A stretch of DNA of 64,000 nucleotides, taken from contig NC_134569.1 of NCBI RefSeq assembly GCF_050947875.1, positions 41,015,777-41,079,776 of the forward strand. The letters are read 5' to 3'. The translations under genes were made by a program, and so were the position numbers. Every line of letters begins with the position of its first letter. The first letter of the stretch is position 1. The stretch is from Dermacentor variabilis. Taxonomy: Eukaryota; Arthropoda; Arachnida; Ixodida; Ixodidae. The notes below the pieces were generated by a model, which worked only from the letters and a program-made list of their open reading frames with translations, ran no database searches and had not been told where the DNA came from. This document shows, one piece after another, positions 11,089 to 23,794 of the stretch.

Positions 11089-11358
11089 CACTCTGTAAAA
11101 AGTTTACACCCTTTGGGGCTTATCTTAACCCACAACGGTAATCGGGATCTGCCTTGCTTGCGTTTGCTTTCTTGAAAACTCGGCGCTCGCTACTTTCCTG
11201 TCGAGAATGATGCGTCACGCTGATAACGCGCGTGCTGTTCGTGACTTGGAAGCTTACCGGGCTCACAGAGTTAAAGGAAGGAAATGCGGGCAAGACAGAT
11301 GACGATTATTCTTGTGGGACAAGTTGCGACCCAAAGGGTCGAAACCGTTTTAAGAGTG
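11089..11358. mobile_element. MITE with TIRs, about 270 bp
   Basis: The left end has 'CACTCTGTAAAAAGTTTAC' then 'ACCCTTTGGGG'. The right end has 'CGACCCAAAGGGTCGAAACC' then 'GTTTTAAGAGTG', an imperfect inverted repeat of about 40 bp. The interior has no coding frame. A diverged partial copy lies at 3645-3870. Confidence 0.6.
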
Positions 11359-11679
11359 TGGAGCAGAAGAGAAGATGAGCACTAAGCCCCCTCTCCTATC
11401 GTGCGCATATCTCCGTGCTCCCCCAATCCCTGCGCGCGTGTGAAGACGGCGCGCGCCCTCAGCGCCTTCCTCCCTTGCAAGCACGAGAAGAAACCACCGC
11501 ATCAAGCCACCGTCTTTCTCGGCTCAATCCCGCAAGCTTTCGCTCGTACCAACAGCATACGGCGTGCGGCCGCGCTTGTAAATGCATCGGCTGCTTCCTG
11601 GCCGATCGGGTGTGTACCACAGTAGGAAAATTATAGTCATCATCAACACCCGGCGAACACCTCAGAGCTAGTTGGCGTT

Positions 11680-11935
11680 CGCACAATATGTACCGCCTTC
11701 TTCTTGGCCATGTAATGCGTAGAACAGATAACATTTGGTCTAGTAGAATTACAGAATGGGAACCAAGGCAACTGCCGTAGAAGAGAGCAGAGAATTATTG
11801 TGATGAATTCAGAAAATTTGCAAAACTTATAGGTAGGCATCGGCTGGCGCAAGACAGGGGTGATTGCATAGGATTCGCTGGAAGTGGCCTCTGCCTTACA
11901 AGGGCCATGAAAAAGAAAGGATTATGATGGCGATG
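11680..11935 (+). pseudogene. Non-LTR retrotransposon ORF2, C-terminal fragment
   Basis: The translation from about 11703 gives 'LGHVMRRTDNIWSSRITEWE', a signature of the region after the reverse transcriptase in tick LINEs ('GHV.RR.DNRW...V..W.P'). Frame-shifted remnants of the tail follow. The 5' domains are absent. It lies in the arrestin intron, sense to the gene. Confidence 0.6.
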
Positions 11936-12415
11936 CCCTGCCTCTGATGCGCGAAGAGTCTGGTCACTGGGTTGGGCCATACGCACGAGCCCGGTCGAGG
12001 GCAGACGACGGTGGCGTTCGCGTAAACAAAACGCCGCGCGGAAAGCAAACGCTGTTAGCCACTTTTTCATTCGGCACGTTATGGGGTTCGCGCACGATAC
12101 CGGCAGCGCCATTTTCTTCTCACTGTTATGAAGTGCATTTGAAGCAGCTGACACAACGCGCGCTGGCGCGGTTGACTGAAATGCGGCGAGTCCGAGGTGC
12201 AATCCCGCGGAGGAGCGTGTCTTTTATTTCTGTTTCTTTCTCTTTCCGTCAGCCCACGGTTGACAACCATTAGTTCATGACGCCGTATACGATTACATTA
12301 TTTCGAGTCAGCTGCCGCTATGAGAAACAAAAAATAAGCGAGAGAAGGGAGACCACAGAGCGCTGCCCCTAGGGTGCCCTTCCAAATTTCGCGTAATTTG
12401 GCGCTTCGTATTTCG

Positions 12416-12615
12416 AATCAAATGAAATCAATTTTATTTCACAATCCTACATGATGTAGGCAGCACAGACAAAAAGCCGAAATGAATCCGGCCTGGCAGG
12501 GGTCTGTGGTCCTTTAAAAATTTGTGTACAGAAGCAAAGACAACAAGAATTACTGACAGCAACCTCAGAATTCCATTAACACTTCTGAGGGTAGAAGATA
12601 TATACATAGCGGGAC
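12416..12615 (-). mobile_element. Probable LINE 3' end (minus orientation)
   Basis: Read on the minus strand it ends 'GTGAAATAAAATTGATTTC', an AATAAA-containing 3' end followed by ATTTG-like tail bases. This style is common in tick LINE 3' UTRs. Assignment rests on this end only. Confidence 0.35.
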
Positions 12616-13906
12616 GCTTCGAATTTTCTCAGATCTCTACCGGCATACGCGCGCATACGCAGCCACAAGCGAGCAAAATAAAATAAAAAAAGTGCGTGCG
12701 CAGTCTTTCAGGTAGGAATTAAAGCGCGGCTTTAATCCCGACCTCTCGTCTCGTTCAAACGCTGAGGAAGCCCGCGTCGGCTGAGGGCCGAAATTCCCTC
12801 TTCCAGGCTTAAAGAAGCTTACAGCCTTCAAATATGGGCCGCGAACGCCAGGAAGGACGTCTCGTTAAAACCCGCGGATCGCTTGGGAAATGTCAACGCA
12901 GGTAACGAAAAGGATTCCAACCCGATCGACTTCACGTGGTAAAGCCCGTGCAGGCGCATAAAGCAGTGGCGTACGTAGGCATCCGCCGGAATTACAAAGT
13001 CGAAAATTTTGATTACTCGCTCGCACTAAAAAAAATTTGAAAAATAAATTCGGGGAAATGACATCTGTTTGGAGGAGCTATAAACCTGACCGAATTGCGG
13101 GCTAGTCAGCCGGAACAGTTGATTTAGGTTAATTAGAAGATGAGCGAGCAAGCATCGTATTATGTTTATCCCGGTAGTCTAACGCCACTTACTTCCTTGT
13201 GCACCGTTAATTTTCTTTTGTTCTTATTATAATTTAGTGCTGTATATAGGCCAAGGGCTGCTTGATTGTAATGGGTCACAATAAAATGAAAGTGGTGCCT
13301 TCAGTATGCATTACAGGGACAGCTGTGGAGCGTAGAAACACTGAAGCTTAATAACGATGATTACTAACCCCAGGACATAAATAATAATGTGCGAACAGTC
13401 AATATTTATTCGAGAGGCATTGCCGGACTTCAAATTACGGTGAAGCTCCAGCCTTTTACAACTTTTTTTATGGATGTGTTCCGGCTCTGCATTGAAACGT
13501 AGATAAGGAAGGATACGGCTTTATTGGAACATGCATCGGGAAAACACGAGCACGAACGAGAAAAAGAAAGTAAAAGAGAAACTCGCAGAACTTCTTTTGT
13601 GATCGCTCTTTCTGCTTCGTACGTCTGCTATTTATTCCTCAATGGATGGCTCACATTTCAGTGTTTTTGCTGCATTCACACAAAGTAATCTGAGTTTATT
13701 TTTACTGAAGTGAACCGGAGCTACGGCAATGCTTGCGGTTTACTTTGACGATATGCTAGATTTATTATTCGCGGCCACTAGGCGCACTTTCCTATTATCT
13801 TTTTATAAGAGCGTTTCGTTATCCAATATCTCCACCACAGACTGTTACTCACACCTTGGAACTAGTGCATTGGTTGCTGCGACAGACCATCTTATGAAAA
13901 CGCAAG

Positions 13907-13907
<1 letters not shown>
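12616..13907. other. Unassigned intron sequence
   Basis: No frame with a recognisable domain and no clear repeat structure. Confidence 0.5.

Positions 13908-13982
<75 letters not shown>
13908..13982. repeat. (AT)n microsatellite
   Basis: A pure alternating AT run of about 75 bp. Confidence 0.97.
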
Positions 13983-13984
<2 letters not shown>

Positions 13985-14064
13985 ACACCATGCTTGTTAA
14001 TTTAGTTAGAAAAAGTGAATCTTTACTGTTGATACGGCCGATAAAAGTACTATCCCTACTTCGT

Positions 14065-14130
14065 GTGGTTGTCTGCTAATTTGCTATCGCAATTGATGCT
14101 TCGCCTTTCGGGCGAAACTGCGACTTTTTT
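14065..14130 (+). repeat. Dispersed repeat end, homologous to the minus-strand block at 10640-10740
   Basis: 'TAATTTGCTATCGCAATTGA' and 'TGCTTCGCCTTTCGGGCGAA' match the other copy in inverted orientation. A tetranucleotide tail follows at once, so this is probably a retroposon 3' end. Confidence 0.6.
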
Positions 14131-14190
14131 CATTCATTCATTCATTCATTCATTCATTCATTCATTCATTCATTCATTCATTCATTCATT
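14131..14190. repeat. (CATT)n microsatellite, 15 units
   Basis: A pure 60 bp run directly following the dispersed repeat end; it looks like its tail. Confidence 0.96.
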
Positions 14191-14860
14191 TTCTTTAGTT
14201 CTCTCACTGATGAGTACTAGCCAGTGTTTTCACGTGTTAATATGTTCATTTTTGTTGATATTGCGATCTCTTACGTTCCTATTTTCTCCGCAAATTAGGC
14301 AGACCAGTAAGAAGCATGTTGCTGCCGAGTTCTCCATCAGGGCCTGGGATTACCCGACCCTACCGTAGAGCCAACAGTTTAGCAGCGTGTTATAGTAGCT
14401 GAGCAGGGTTTACAACAAAACGTCGACTTGCTTGCTGTTCCCCATCGTACTGGTTAACTGAGCATAAACGCTACCTCGAGCAGACCAGTGGATCGTCGCT
14501 AGGCGAGAACTCATTACCAAACACCGCGCAGCAGGCTGTTTTGCCTCTGCTATTTTGTCAACGTTGACTGTACGAAGGTAGTAGCCAGACTGCGGCAGTC
14601 GTAACTGCCGAGTGTTTTGCCAACAGCACGAATTGCATACGTCGGCTCCGCCGTTACACTGGAGAAATGTGAATTTGGCGTCGGGCCTTATGGCGGTGGC
14701 GAGAGAGAGACTTCCTTGGATGCCGCTGCTAGTTCTGCGCTTTCTTTATTTTTTCATATTCGTCGCGACCTAACAACATTAAATAAAAACAGTTCATAAA
14801 CATGACTCTCGGGACCAGGAAAGGAGACGGAGACGTAATAAAAAGAACGTCATGAAGCCT

Positions 14861-14863
<3 letters not shown>

Positions 14864-14958
<95 letters not shown>

Positions 14959-14961
14959 TAT

Positions 14962-15038
<77 letters not shown>
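14864..15038. repeat. (AT)n microsatellite, 175 bp, with one AC-interrupted segment
   Basis: Alternating AT interrupted near 14951-14967 by 'TACATATATATACACATA'. It is the longest AT run in the window, and both strands are free of stops across it as an artefact. Confidence 0.97.
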
Positions 15039-15039
<1 letters not shown>

Positions 15040-15616
15040 CATTCTTCATAAGCATGGTACTTTGTGGTAGAACAACGTGCAGCAATATCAGAGCCAGCCA
15101 GGATATGTGTAACGTGGCTTCAAGTTTCCAGTCTGGCAGTACAAATTACAAGAAGAACGAGAGGTTTCATACTTTGTTTGTTCGAAAACCACACGCTCTA
15201 ATGCGCGCTTTTCACACCGACATCCGAAAAAACACACGCTTTCTTTGTATTTTCTTTGGGCGCTCGCGCACGAAAGCTCTTCGTGAGATTCGTGTCTCCT
15301 GGGACTTGATCGCTGCCGTGTCTGATTTAAGCAAATTAGTCTATTTTAGGTTCATGCTTCTTGATTTATTTCTTCCGGAAGCATAGGCGTACAGGTTCAT
15401 CTCGTTTACCTTTACGTTTTTCTTACTACTTTCTCGATTTTTTATTTATTAATCTTTTTACGAACAGTCAGTGCGAGCGTACACAGGAAGATGACAATAA
15501 AGAAAAGAAAAAAAACGAGAACCTGCTGCAGTTGCTGTGTCGCAAGAGAAAAAAGTATTACAGTCGCCGCTCCCTATTTGCCAGAGCTTTAGACGTGGTT
15601 CCGTGTTAGTCTGGAG

Positions 15617-16207
15617 TAAGGGTGTGCGAGCAGTGATTTTTGAAACCGAATCGAATTCGAATCGAATAGTGCCAAAAGCGAAATGGATCGAATAACGAAT
15701 ACTTTTCGAATAGTTTTTGAACAATGGATAGCCGTTATCACAATTAATATAGAAACTGTGCTCGCATCCCAGTACTCTTAAGTTAGCAAGTTTCTGTCAT
15801 TACATAGTACGTTATGACAGTTGTTTATTAGAAGCGCAAACGGAGCATTAGAAGCAAACAAGTAGTTTCTTCACATGCATAGGGCTCTTCAGAGAGTGCG
15901 AATGGTCGCTCTAGAGCCTGGAAAGTATGGCTACGTAATTGACGTAGCCTGCTTCACTACGCAAGCTCTAATGCTGATGTCTAAGCTGTGCCCGCGGCGG
16001 TGAGAACTTGCCGTACTTTTGCTCCTGCCTTATGTTTACTTGGGCACAGTTGACGTTTTGAAATGTTCTAAAAGTGTTCGAAAAATATTTTCATTTACGA
16101 GCCTTGAGTATTCGATTCGAAGACCGAATCGAGTAGTATGAAGACCGAATCGAATAGCATACTATTCGATTGGTTATTTAGGAGTTTCGAATATTCGCAC
16201 AGCCCTA
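15617..16207. mobile_element. hAT-like MITE, 591 bp
   Basis: The ends 'TAAGGGTGTGCGA' and 'TCGCACAGCCCTA' are inverted repeats of the hAT-like TAGGG.TGTGCGA type. The flanking 8-mers 'GTCTGGAG' and 'GTCGGGGG' agree at 6 of 8 bases, consistent with a decayed 8 bp hAT target duplication. Sub-terminal regions are dense in 'GAATCGAAT' and 'ATTCGATT' in opposite orientations. No transposase frame. Confidence 0.65.
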
Positions 16208-16215
16208 GTCGGGGG

Positions 16216-17893
16216 AAAACATCAGAACACACCATGCAGGAAAGCTCCACACGGGAGCGAGTATTAGAGACAGAGGAAATGCAGCAAGGAGGTCAACAAG
16301 AAGCAAGTCTCCGGTTTGCTGCCCTGCACATAGATTAGGGAAGAAATAAAGAAAGGGACGAGAAGAGAGATAAAAAATATCAGTGAGTGCTACAGGCATT
16401 TACTGAGTCCGCTGGATCGCAAGAAGCACAACTGCGCACAACCGTTCTGATATAGGATATGAAGTCACGTCTATGTGGGAGAACTGTCTCTTCCGACACA
16501 GGTTGCTTGTCGAACTTGAGCACAGAGGTAAGTGCGCTTCTCTGTGCACAAGAATGCGGGCACTGGGACACATTATGGCGGATGGTTTTCTCTTCTCCAC
16601 GGCGATCACAGGCTGTGATGTCGGTCATTCATACGTCGAAGGCGTCACTGGTATTAGTCAGCATGAAATGGTCGCGTCTCCTAAAGGCAGTTCTGATGGA
16701 GCACGGAGACTTAAGTTATGGCCTGGGGAATGTAATTGCGGTATGTCTGAAGTTGGGCCCGTTCCAATCAGCGTGCATTGGCGTGAAAATATGCAAAGTT
16801 TTCTTGCAGCATTCTTCCTTGTAAGCGGGAGAATAATAAATAGTGTGTTTCTCTGTGGGCTAATTGAGCCGCTTCATCCGTACATTCATTACCGATAATG
16901 CCACAATGACTCAGTAAGCAGAAAAAAAGGACGCGGCGTCCCTTCTCAGCTAAGTGACGTATCGCTTCTGCAATATTAAATAACAGTTGTTCATGTGGAC
17001 CAGGACGCAGGGCTCACTATGAACTCCGGGAGCGGAGATGAGTTTTCAAAACAACTAAGGCGTGCTGCACATTTTGCGCTGACGTAACTACTGGCAGACA
17101 ACTATTAAAATGAGAGCGTTAAATGTCAGTGACCTAACGAGAGTCCAGATCACTCAATCAGTCAGCGTACGAGCGAGTAAATTAATGCCAGCGACTGCAT
17201 GTTGTTGCCTGTTAACAAGCCACATGAACAAAAATGGACGCGAGATGACTCCGCAACAACATTCAGAACCTCACATGACACCACATGTCTTGCGCTCCGA
17301 AAACGCCACCGTCAGCGTTGTCATCGCCTTAATATGTTTATCCTATCGAAAACGTGGCCCCGATGCGAACCATGCTTCGATTTTTCGTTTTACTGTTTTC
17401 GAAGTTCCCGCCGCTAAGTGTCAAGCAACGCATGGCAGAAGCTTATTTGTGAAGTATTAATGCGCTGGGCATGCTAACTACGCAAAGTCATTTGTACCCG
17501 TGTCTGCAGAGGATGCTCACCATATGCTGTGGCTTCGACAGATCGAGTACACTTAAAAGTGTCGGAATACAAACAGACCAGCACGAAAACAATGGGCGGT
17601 TACTAATTGAAATCGATTTAGCGAGTCACTTATTCAGTTCCTGCGCGAAGCAGGCCTGCACACATTCATTTAATTGCTCTTACATGCCGTGCGTTACGTA
17701 CGAAAAAAAAAAAGAAGGGGGGGGGGGGTGACCTGGAAATTGTGCGCCACCTTGTGCAAACATCGCAATACTTCCCCATCTGCAATCTCTCTCTCCTTCG
17801 TTTCCCTTCCCTTTTTCCCTCGTCTCTAAGCGTAGTGAGTACGTGCCCCTTTAAAAACAGTATTGCCAAAACCTTCTCTCCCTCGATTCGCAG
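16216..17893. other. Unassigned intron sequence
   Basis: Overlapping frames of 116-141 codons at 16459-16898 and 17110-17460 have no recognisable motif. A G-run lies at 17717-17728. A C/T-rich tract before 17893 suits a 3' splice site. Confidence 0.45.
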
Positions 17894-18038
17894 AAGCTGC
17901 GTGAACATCAGCATCCGCAAGGTACAGTGCGCCAACACGCCGCGCCCCATCTGCGTCGGCCCGCGGTCGGCGTTGCTCACCAAGGACTTCCCTCTCAACG
18001 CCGGCAAGCTCGTGGTGGAGGCGAGCCTCGAAAAAGAG
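17894..18038 (+). CDS. Arrestin, exon with the phosphate-sensing 'IRKVQ' strand
   Basis: One base completes the Arg codon, then 'SCVNISIRKVQCANTPRP' and 'FPLNAGKLVVEASLEKE'. In the family this segment reads 'SVRL.IRKVQYAP...' then 'LHLEASLDKE'. The Arg of IRKVQ is the polar-core phosphate sensor of arrestins and is kept. The acceptor is 'GATTCGCAG' and the donor 'GAG|GTGCGC'; the exon ends in phase 0. 'EASLEKE' leads straight into 'LYFHGEE' of the next exon, as in all arrestins. Confidence 0.92.
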
Positions 18039-19699
18039 GTGCGCACCGGTGCAGATCGGACACGCCGCAGTCACATTATTATTATCTTTTTTTTTTTTTA
18101 CTTTTCCCTTTCTGTCTGAAACCTATTTTCACGTTCAATTGCTTCCGTTCTCTCCTCGTGCTTCACCGCGTTTTCGGTGTTCGCGGCAGTGGTAATCTTA
18201 GGAGCAGGTTCAAGATCCTCGGGAAAGGACGAAACAACGCTTCTTTAAGTACACCGAGCTTTGCCATTTTTCTGGGCGTGTCATCCTTGTCGCGTTAATG
18301 TGAGGGAATCGTTGGATGGATGTCTTGAAACTTTGCGCATGAGAGAAGACAACGCAACCTTGACGAAAGAGGTGCCAAATAAGGAATGAAATATCGTTCT
18401 CCTTTGATACAAGCAGCTCGTGTACCAGCTCGCAACCTCTACAGCTTCTTCTTCTTTATGTTGAAGTTAAAACTGTGCCAACGGAATTACCAGCAACCAG
18501 CGAATACCGAGAGCGCCATACCACCATTACCATTTATTTCTGTATTAACTTCAAGTGTACGTGAACCTCCGTTATATTCTTGCTTTATTCAATTTATCAG
18601 AGTAAATAAAAAGTAATAATGATAAACAGCATAAAAAATCGTCTGCTCCGCCCTATGTATGACGGCTTTACAGCGGATTTGAAAGGTTTAAATAAGGAAC
18701 TAAATAAATTCAAAACACGGCACTGTTTAGGTTATAAGACTATGTTCTAAAGAAATAATACATGTAATGTACTGGCGTACCGTTATAACTAATAAATTGT
18801 TAAATTCTAGAAATAAGAAAACAAAGAGACTTCCAGTGAGGTGTTTACAAGTCAGTTTTCGTCAGGGCTTGTGTTGTAATCTCGCGCGTCCGTGTCCTTC
18901 GAGCTTACTTGAAGTATTAAGCCTAACCAGTAGCCAAAGTCAGCAGAAGAGGTAGACGACAAATGAAACCTGTCCAACAGGGTGGAATGTGTCAAGAGGA
19001 GATCCTTTGGAGCACGTTGAACGCCAGCCAACTAACTCTATTGAACTAACTCACCTTTGCAAACTCGGGTGCAGACAAACCGTTTTACGAGTTCTAGTAA
19101 GCAGTTTGATATTACATCGCGCTTTTTTCCAGAGTCCTTGGTTTTCGTATACTTCCAGGCACTCGAACATATGACAAAGTAGGCGCGGATCCGTACCTTG
19201 AATCAGTACAAGGCGTAGTCAAAAGCAGTATATTTAGCGTGCGTTCCCGAGGCCTTGAATTTTAGTGAAATGCGTGAACAAATGTTGATTAAAAACGCTG
19301 AGAAAAAGGCTGGAAAACCGGCATCATAAAGGCAGGAAATAAAAACGAGGTGGATTAAGGGAACTTTACATGTTGTACATACTTAATTCAGCTTGGTAAA
19401 CAAATGCAGGCTAAGTTAATAACTGGAGTGCATACTTGTTGCTTCAAACTACGAGACAGAGGTGGAGAAGAAATAAAGAAAGTTTGGCCACCTTGATGAC
19501 ACTTTATATCGCCCTTCCTTCAAAGGAGGTGATCGTAGCATCTGTCCATGCATTCCTTTGTCGTCCTATTCCGAATGGCGTACGCGAGCTCGAGCTTTAT
19601 AAACGTGAGGCACGGTCTTAGCGAGTACACGATGACGTTCCAGGTGACGGAGGAACATTGCCTGGACAAAAGCGGGCACTCGCCAGATTCCGACACCCT

Positions 19700-20620
19700 A
19701 ATTTTCATCATTGCGCCGAGCTTCGCAAACGGTCGTGAGCTGCGGCACTACCGCGTGAACCCGCGCACCTTTCGTCACCTGCAGGGCGAACAAAAGCGCG
19801 CAAAGCCGCAACGACGCGAAACCACGGCCGCTCTCCGCAACAGATGCGCGCGCGCGCCCATCTCGTCGGCTTCGCACTCAATCCGCGACGCCCTCGTAGC
19901 TCATCACGAGGCGAGCGCGAAGCACGGCGCGCTTTCTGCGGCTCTGCGCCGTGCGAAGGAGTGCTGCAGCACACGGTCCTCCGAGGACTGCTCCGTTAAT
20001 TGTCTCACGTTAATTCACACGCCCGAGCGACGCGGCGCAGCCGCCGAGGAAGCGCAAGAAAGCACCGCGCGCGGAATGGGTGGGTGTGCGCCTCTCCGTC
20101 CTCCTGCCGAGACGCATGCGTCTCGTTTAAGGCGAAGAAAGACTGCGCTGATTGCGGAAGACGTGAACAGCGCAGCGGCCGAGGCAGCAGGCGCGTCCGC
20201 GGGCTTCTGACTCGATTAACGCGCTCGTCAAGAGCGCCTGGCGGTGCGCGGCCGTGTCGCGGGGTGCTGGGCGGGCGAGCGAGCGCCGGCCAACAAATGG
20301 AAATGAATGTCTCCCACGGCGTCGGCGACGAAACGGACCGGTCTCGCGGCACGTGAGAGACCGCACCGGAGCTCGCGACGGAAGGACCGCGCGTCCAGCC
20401 AGTGCCGCGGTACTGCCGGACAACGGCAGCCGACCGTTGCACGGCACAAATGGGACACCGCTGCCGCCGCCGCTCGCGATGCCTTTCTACGCGTTTCTGC
20501 CTGCTTCTGTTACTTCTACAGTTGGCCTACCGCGACGAGAGCTCCGCTGAAGGCGTTTGTTTGCCTTCGCACTTGCGACCGTGTGCCTTTGACAGAAAGT
20601 TGCGTTCTCGGTGAATGTCC
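19700..20620. other. GC- and CpG-rich block within an arrestin intron
   Basis: This ~900 bp block is much richer in G+C and CpG than its surroundings. Long frames are open on both strands (for example + 19548-20210, 220 codons, and - 20005-20442, 145 codons), as expected of CpG-rich DNA. None has a recognisable domain. It could be a CpG island with an internal promoter or 5' exon, or a GC-rich repeat. Confidence 0.35.
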
Positions 20621-20703
20621 TCCCTCATTTACACATCAAAGGAACTGAACACACCCGCTTTATGCACCTGCTTCTATACAGTGGCATGTGCCGTTCCTTC
20701 ACT

Positions 20704-20704
20704 T

Positions 20705-20733
<29 letters not shown>
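20704..20733. repeat. (CT)n tract
   Basis: A 30 bp CT-rich run with one interruption. Confidence 0.85.
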
Positions 20734-20735
<2 letters not shown>

Positions 20736-23709
20736 CTTTATCATAACCCTGTTCGTTCACACTTGCTTCTACATACTGTGGCACTCAATTTCATCCATAT
20801 GCTGATGCGATGATCACCTATAGCCGTGTCAATATATTTATAGCACGCACATTTCTTCCGTATCACTCGTGCTGAACGAAAACCAGGAGCTTGCGATAGT
20901 GCTTTTCCAATAATGGGTGCAACTTTCAGGCGGTCGAGCGAAGAGTCATTCACGCCCACTGGGGAGGATGCAGGTGACGGAGAAGTTACTGAGGCACGAA
21001 AATCGCCCGAACTGCTCTTCGCTGATGCCAGCGCTGATAAATTTGCAGGAATTACTTGTTCAAACAGTACACAGTTTCTTGCTCTCTAGATGATGCGAGT
21101 GAGCGAACGTCGACCTTCCGAAGCCCAATTTGTTTTAGTGTATGGAAGGGTGACCGCGCCAACCTATGTGAAGGCTGGCTGTTTATATTGTTAACCGAAA
21201 TTTGTGCGTGTCATAAATTACGGATATTTAAGTCTAGTTTTCAAGGATCTCTCCTAAAATCGTCTAGATTGTCTTTTTTTTTTTGCTATGGCACAAATAA
21301 ATATGAAATTGCTCCAAAATTAACAGAAAGTAAGTGAAGCATTTTCTTTGTCTTTCTTTTTTCAGTTCAGTTAGCATGTGGTCAAGAACCAAACCCACTA
21401 CTTCGTGCTCATCAGTTGAAGAGCGTCATAGTTTTTGACCCGTCGCGAAGGAAGCCACGAATAAATCTAGACAAACATAAAACTCACGTTTGTGACACAG
21501 AAAAAAAGAAAGCAGTTCTTTTCCACCCCTCTTTATCTCTCACAATGAGGATGACACAGAGGGCGCCAAAAGTCAGCAACGCAATAACACGGCGCTATAT
21601 TCACCGCTCCCGAAAAAAAAAAGAAAAAAAAAACCTTCGCTCCTACCTCAAGGTCGTGGCGTGCTAGCGTAGCGTAAGGAAGGAACCAAGAGAATAGGAA
21701 AAAGCTTGGTTGATCATTTCCGGTCGCGGAGGTGCTCGCGAGTGTATGGGAGAGTCACAATTAGGCGCGGCAGCGGACGCGCTGTGTACCCGTCGCCTAG
21801 CGACCGCATTCCGAACCTAATGGACGCCTCTCCCGTGCGACCGTTAGCGGAGCCGCGCGATAATGAATGCAGCGTGTTCTTCTTCCTCGGTGTGTGCGTT
21901 CTTGACTTGTAGCACGTTCCTCCCGGGCTTTACACGTCTCGGCGCCGTAATGATAAAGTCTAACGATCCTTTCATTTCGACCCGCAGACAGACGGTCTGT
22001 CTGTCTTTATTATCATTTTTTTTTTTTGCTTACCCCGTCGTCGCAAGCTACGACATCGCTACGATAATGGCAAGGAGGCTTGCAAAGCCTTATTAATAAG
22101 AATGAAAGCAGCAAAAAATGTCCGTGATACGATGACCAACAGGAAAGAAGTAACTACGACAAGGCAATGTGGAATATTTTCTTTCCTTCGCACTAATCTT
22201 CCTAAATGAAAAGAAATGATACGAGTCTTGTTAGGCGTTCGTAGTGGCGGTGCGAAATGTTCCGTGAGTGGAGGGGAGCCGGCGAAAATTTCCCCATAAG
22301 CGCTAATGGGCGAGCATGTATTAGCGATGCGGATACACGTGCGCGGATTGGAACCGCGTCAGCGATGCTCGTCGGCATGATCTTCTTGTTTCCATTCTTC
22401 TTTTTAAAACTTATTTCGCTAGTTCGTGGCGATCGCCAATGCGGGACTAATGCTGCGTAAAGGATGCCGCTACGTCGTCAGCATCATTTGACTCCGTATG
22501 ACGTGGTCAGTCGCTGCTCCGCTAAGCCGATCACGTCCTCGGACGCAGTTTCTCAAGGCAGATAAGGAACCGTATAAACGGCTGCTTGCTGCGCTTAATC
22601 TCTCCCCATTACAGCCTCTAACTTCGGTCATTTCAACCGCAAACGACGCGTAGACTTTGCTTATAATTCTGACCATTACTCGTGCGAACCTCGACGCCCT
22701 CAGAGCTGCGTTCTTTGCGAATCGCAAAATGTGCACAGCTCATAACACAACGGCAGTCTGAGCAAATGATGACTGTGAATCTGACTGCTTCGGGTGGACG
22801 TCAGCGGTTTCTTAACGCGTTGATACTTAGTTACCCTCAATTCGTCTCGTTTTATGTCATGTTCACTCAAGGATTCTCGTACAGCGTATATAGTTGTTTG
22901 TTTGCGGTGGAATAAGTCCATTCTTTCGTCTCGTGTTGCATTTGCCGGGTGCAGTGGACTGCACGAAGCAAGGACGCAGGAACAAGAGACGTGTACGGCA
23001 AGGACTGGCACCAGGCCAGGTCCCGTATTCACCGAAAACGTTCTTGCACTAAAATTGCTCCTAAAAGCAGGTGTCATACAATCTCACTGTCGGACTTGCA
23101 TTATTAGCGAAGGCGTCCGGCCAATAAATACTAAGCTGCTCTAAGGAACGAAAACACTGCGAATACGGCCCCAGTTTCTTTTTCTTTTTTCTTCGACAAA
23201 ACGACCAGACGCGATAGTGACAGTTCGACGTGGCGATGAAGCTGACAGAGGTTATTTCGGCAAAGCGCCTGGATTTCTTCTTTTTTTTTTCGCAGAAAAT
23301 AGCCCAGGGACCTTGAAATATTACGCAATAAGACTTTGTTTGGGGCTCTAACTGGTTCAATACGACACTACGTAATTACTCAACCAGTCCAAAACAAATT
23401 ATTCTTCCATTTGTCTATTCTTGGACTGGCGTACGAGTTGATATCATTTTGAATGTTCTGACTCTGTGTTGTGTAAGAAACACAAACGCTGTTCACACGA
23501 CACATAAAAATGAGATTCGAATCTTGCGTACTTTTACGTTTATATGCATATAATGTCCATATGAAGGAGATGTCATTTATGGACTTCACGTGGAAGCATA
23601 GTGCAATAGTTTTTCAGCAAGCAGGATTGCCAGTTGAAGTAATTTGCGCAGTGAGAAGAGAATAATTCCTCGTTCTAAAGACTTATGAACGTAATACTCT
23701 TGTTTTCAG

Positions 23710-23794
23710 CTCTACTTCCACGGCGAAGAAATTGTGGTTAAAGTGAACGTCCAGAACCAGTCCCAAAAGACGGTGAAGCACATCAAAGTTTCGA
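23710..23794 (+). CDS. Arrestin, exon at the N-domain/C-domain hinge
   Basis: Encodes 'LYFHGEEIVVKVNVQNQSQK' then 'TVKHIKVS', the arrestin motif that in beta-arrestin reads '[20 protein letters not shown]' then 'TVKKIKIS'. It follows the hinge and opens the C-domain. The acceptor is 'TTGTTTTCAG' and the donor 'TCGA|GTAAGT'. The exon starts in phase 0 and ends with one base (A) of a split codon. Confidence 0.94.

Larger units (their letters stand above)
10520..17893 (+). other. Arrestin intron of 7.4 kb, rich in mobile elements
   Basis: Bounded by GTAAGC and CGATTCGCAG. It holds a MITE, a LINE fragment, two long AT microsatellites, a CATT microsatellite and a hAT-like MITE, each listed separately. 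No other host exon is supported inside it. Confidence 0.75.
18039..23709 (+). other. Arrestin intron of 5.7 kb
   Basis: Bounded by GTGCGC and TTGTTTTCAG. It contains a GC/CpG-rich block at about 19700-20620, a CT tract and several poly-T runs. No exon is supported inside it. Confidence 0.7.

Noticed and set aside
8824..15038. Tyr/Ile alternating 'proteins' at 8.8, 13.9 and 14.9 kb
   Set aside because: Translations of (AT)n microsatellites.
19548..20210. 220-codon plus-strand frame
   Set aside because: Lies mostly in a CpG-rich block where several frames on both strands are open; no family resemblance.
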